Below are positions 61,967-64,000 of a DNA stretch of 64,000 bases, one piece after another. The position numbers were made by a program, and so were the translations under genes. The stretch lies in NCBI GenBank assembly GCA_021107755.1, contig JAIOSF010000022.1:118633-182632 (forward strand), given 5' to 3'. The notes beneath the pieces were generated by a model, which was not told where the DNA came from, ran no database searches, and saw only the letters and a program-made list of their open reading frames with translations. Position 1 is the stretch's first letter; every line of letters begins with the position of its first letter. This DNA is from Arcobacteraceae bacterium (GTDB taxonomy: Bacteria > Campylobacterota > Campylobacteria > Campylobacterales > Arcobacteraceae).

Positions 61967-63214
61967 ATGAATATTCTCATAGTTGATGATAGTAAAACTA
62001 TTCTCAATAGATTAAAAACAAGTATAGAAAATGAACTAGGACTCAAAGTTTACACTGCAACTTCTATGAAGGAATGTGCTGATTTAATATTAAAGCATAA
62101 AGGTGATTTTACTTTAGCATTACTTGATTATAATCTTCCGGATGCACAAAATGGCGAGATAATATCTTTTATAAATAAGTTTAAAATACCTTCAATTTTA
62201 TTAACAGGTTCACAATTAGACAAAAAAGATGATATTTTTAAAAATGAAAATTTGATAGATTATGTTCTTAAAAATGGAAGTTATGCAATAGATTATACTA
62301 TTGCCATAGTAAAAAGATTTATACTTAATGCAAAAATAGAAATTTTAATAATCGATGATTCAAAAACATTTGCAGCAAAAATGGAATCACTTTGTAAAAG
62401 ATATAATCTTAATACTACAGTGAACTATAGTGCTATTGATGCTTTAGAAACTATCAAACAAAGAGCCGATATCAAAATTGTTTTAGTAGATTATATGATG
62501 CCTATTATGGATGGTTTACAATTCACTATGGAACTTAGAAAATCTTACAAAAAAGATGAAGTTGCTATTATTGCATTATCTGGAACAAGTGAGAAAGAGA
62601 TAGTTGCAAGCTTTTTAAAATATGGGGCAAATGACTTTCTTTACAAAGACTTTACAAATGAAGAGTTTATAGCACGGGTTAATAATAACATAGAGGTGAT
62701 AGAACTTTTTGATTATACTCAAGATAAATCAAAAAAAGATCCACTTACTGGGCTTTTTAATAAAAGGTATTTGTTAGAGATTGGTAGAGATATTTATGAA
62801 AGAGCTGTTCAAAAAAAATCCCTTTTTGCTACTGTAATGATTGAAATTGATGAGTTTAATGTTTTATGCGATTCTTATGGACATGAAGCTGGAGATGAAG
62901 TACTATTTCATGTGGCACAAATTCTAAATAAACATCTCAATAAAGACTCAATAGTCGCAAGGTTTGGTGCGGAACAATTTTGTGTACTTTTTAAAAACAG
63001 AGCTTATGCAGAGGTGATACAAGTGTTTGAAGAGATACAAAATATAATTAAAAACACACCATTAAAAATAGATGATAATATTCATCATATTACTGTAAGT
63101 ATAGGTGGAAATATCACTTTCACAGAATCCCTAGAAAATATGATAGATTTAGCAGATGAAACACTTTGTAATCTTAAACATAAAAAAATAGAAAAAGTTA
63201 TTATTAATAGCTAA
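61967..63214 (+). CDS. REC-REC-GGDEF response regulator with degenerate GGDEF motif
   Basis: 415 residues. Receiver 1 (about 1-120): 'ILIVDDSKTIL', Asp in 'LALLDYNLPD'. Receiver 2 (about 123-245): 'ILIIDDSKTFA', Asp in 'IVLVDYMMPIMDG', Lys in 'FLYKDF'. The GGDEF domain (about 255-410) keeps 'DPLTGLFNKRYL' and 'DSYGHEAGDEVL', but the signature reads GAEQF in 'VARFGAEQFCVLF' instead of GG(D/E)EF, and no RxxD inhibitory site precedes it. Activity is therefore doubtful; it may instead bind GTP or act as a partner for the HD-GYP protein encoded 8 bp upstream, with the same two-receiver layout. Confidence 0.92.
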   Translation: MNILIVDDSKTILNRLKTSIENELGLKVYTATSMKECADLILKHKGDFTLALLDYNLPDAQNGEIISFINKFKIPSILLTGSQLDKKDDIFKNENLIDYVLKNGSYAIDYTIAIVKRFILNAKIEILIIDDSKTFAAKMESLCKRYNLNTTVNYSAIDALETIKQRADIKIVLVDYMMPIMDGLQFTMELRKSYKKDEVAIIALSGTSEKEIVASFLKYGANDFLYKDFTNEEFIARVNNNIEVIELFDYTQDKSKKDPLTGLFNKRYLLEIGRDIYERAVQKKSLFATVMIEIDEFNVLCDSYGHEAGDEVLFHVAQILNKHLNKDSIVARFGAEQFCVLFKNRAYAEVIQVFEEIQNIIKNTPLKIDDNIHHITVSIGGNITFTESLENMIDLADETLCNLKHKKIEKVIINS

Positions 63215-63254
63215 CTTTTGATAGAATAATAAATTAAAATAACAAGGAAAACAT

Positions 63255-64000
63255 ATGTTTAAAAATATTCCTACAAAATACAAGATATTGATCAATATGA
63301 TAATAGCTCAAATTGGCTTTGCGGTTATTACTACTGTTGCTATAATAAGTCATTCACAAATTACTGCATTAATCACTGTAAATATAGTTTTTGCAATTAT
63401 AATTACTTACACAAACTATGCAGCGTATCAGAGAATTGGTGGTGGAATTGATAGATTTAAAAAATATATGGATAATATTATGGATTTTGCTTTTATGCGA
63501 GTAAATAAAATAAATAAAGCACAATATATGAAAAATGATGAGATAGGTATGATTTTAACTGAACTTAATCATTATGTAGACCAGTTTGATACTATGAGGA
63601 AAGAGGATATGAAAGTACTAGGTGAAATAGTACTTTCTCTTGATAGAATGTCTCAAGGTATCTACCAATGTAGAATACATGCAAAATCACATAATTTTAT
63701 GATTGAAGCACTTAGAAAAACACTAAATCATGCACTTAATATATCTGAAGCAAATATGAAAGAATTAAAAACTAATGTAGAATTATACGCGAATAATGAT
63801 TTTAGAAGTAAAGTTAACATTCATCCTAAAATTAAAGGGGATATGTTTGCGGTTATGCAAAGCGTAAACACCCTAGGCGACTCCCTATCAAATAGCGCAA
63901 AACAAAACCTATCAAATGGACAACACCTCCAATCAAACTCAAGTACAATGACACAAAGTGTAAATAACCTAGCAAATAAAGCGAATCAACAAGCAGCTTC
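63255..64000 (+). CDS. Methyl-accepting chemotaxis protein, 3' truncated by the window edge
   Basis: The ATG at 63255 follows AAGGA, and the frame is open to the end (248 codons visible). Two hydrophobic segments near the start (about residues 10-29 and 33-52) are separated by only a few residues, so there is essentially no periplasmic domain. A HAMP-like and helical region follows. The visible end 'SNSSTMTQSVNNLANKANQQAAS' matches the segment that precedes the methylation/signalling helices of epsilon-type chemoreceptors. It probably senses a cytosolic or membrane-borne signal. It lies 40 bp after the GGDEF gene and may be in the same transcript. Confidence 0.85.
   Translation, partial: MFKNIPTKYKILINMIIAQIGFAVITTVAIISHSQITALITVNIVFAIIITYTNYAAYQRIGGGIDRFKKYMDNIMDFAFMRVNKINKAQYMKNDEIGMILTELNHYVDQFDTMRKEDMKVLGEIVLSLDRMSQGIYQCRIHAKSHNFMIEALRKTLNHALNISEANMKELKTNVELYANNDFRSKVNIHPKIKGDMFAVMQSVNTLGDSLSNSAKQNLSNGQHLQSNSSTMTQSVNNLANKANQQAA

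Overview
The window is AT-rich, gene-dense and free of phage, IS, CRISPR, tRNA or rRNA signals. It looks like a chromosome segment from an Arcobacter-like member of the Campylobacterota. The reasons are: the gene order pyrH-rpoZ-spoT-tyrS-(NMO)-amidase, which I recall from Campylobacter; two futalosine-pathway menaquinone genes (mqnX, mqnE); a Csd4/Pgp1-type peptidoglycan carboxypeptidase; histidine kinases with the 'GEMxxxxAHQWRQPL' type H-box; and a chemoreceptor with the epsilon-type 'NLANKANQQAAS' segment. The genus is inference.

Layout. 1-3.4 kb: end of a CHASE2 nucleotide cyclase and a GAF/HD-GYP protein. 3.3-10.2 kb (minus): housekeeping block with amidase, nitronate monooxygenase, tyrS, spoT, rpoZ and pyrH. 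10.2-13.4 kb: two duplicated cassettes, each with a 43-bp promoter/operator, a gene for a 76-residue exported protein and a palindrome. They face an OmpR-type two-component operon that encodes a third paralogue and a lipoprotein. 13.4-16.7 kb: DEAD-box helicase, then leuA preceded by a short leader ORF with four consecutive leucine codons, then an entericidin-like lipoprotein. 16.7-21 kb: cation module (RCK potassium channel, second RCK protein, duplicated DUF1538 transporter). 21-29 kb: Ppx/GppA, M24 peptidase, aroQ, mqnX, sppA, mqnE, NSS symporter, ArsC/Spx-like protein, msrB. 29.1-34.5 kb (minus): three c-di-GMP turnover proteins. 34.6-43 kb (plus): arsenic-resistance operon with an ArsR-type operator over its promoter. 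It also carries SulP, Usp and a Csd4/Pgp1-like peptidase, with arsR last. 43-46.8 kb: an ORF with an apparent ATC start, then a solute-binding lipoprotein translationally coupled to a sensor kinase. 46.8-56.5 kb (minus): a tight seven-gene signalling operon. 56.6-64 kb: small secreted protein, msrA, XRE regulator, sensor kinase, REC-REC-PAS-PAS-HD-GYP, REC-REC-degenerate GGDEF, and the start of a chemoreceptor.

The strongest candidate for an undescribed system is the 46.8-56.5 kb operon. It encodes two membrane-anchored kinases with CheA-type Hpt and ATPase signatures but no CheW-like domain, each with its own periplasmic sensor. With them are a CheX-type phosphatase, a CheY-like receiver, an extra solute-binding protein, and two outputs (GGDEF and hybrid kinase) that share a three-cysteine PAS domain. 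It resembles a chemosensory core wired to c-di-GMP and phosphorelay output without its own MCP or CheW. Three more candidates follow: the duplicated small-protein/two-component module at 10-13 kb, the leucine leader upstream of leuA, and the ATC-initiated ORF at 43.05 kb. All functional statements come from reading the sequence; no database search was run.
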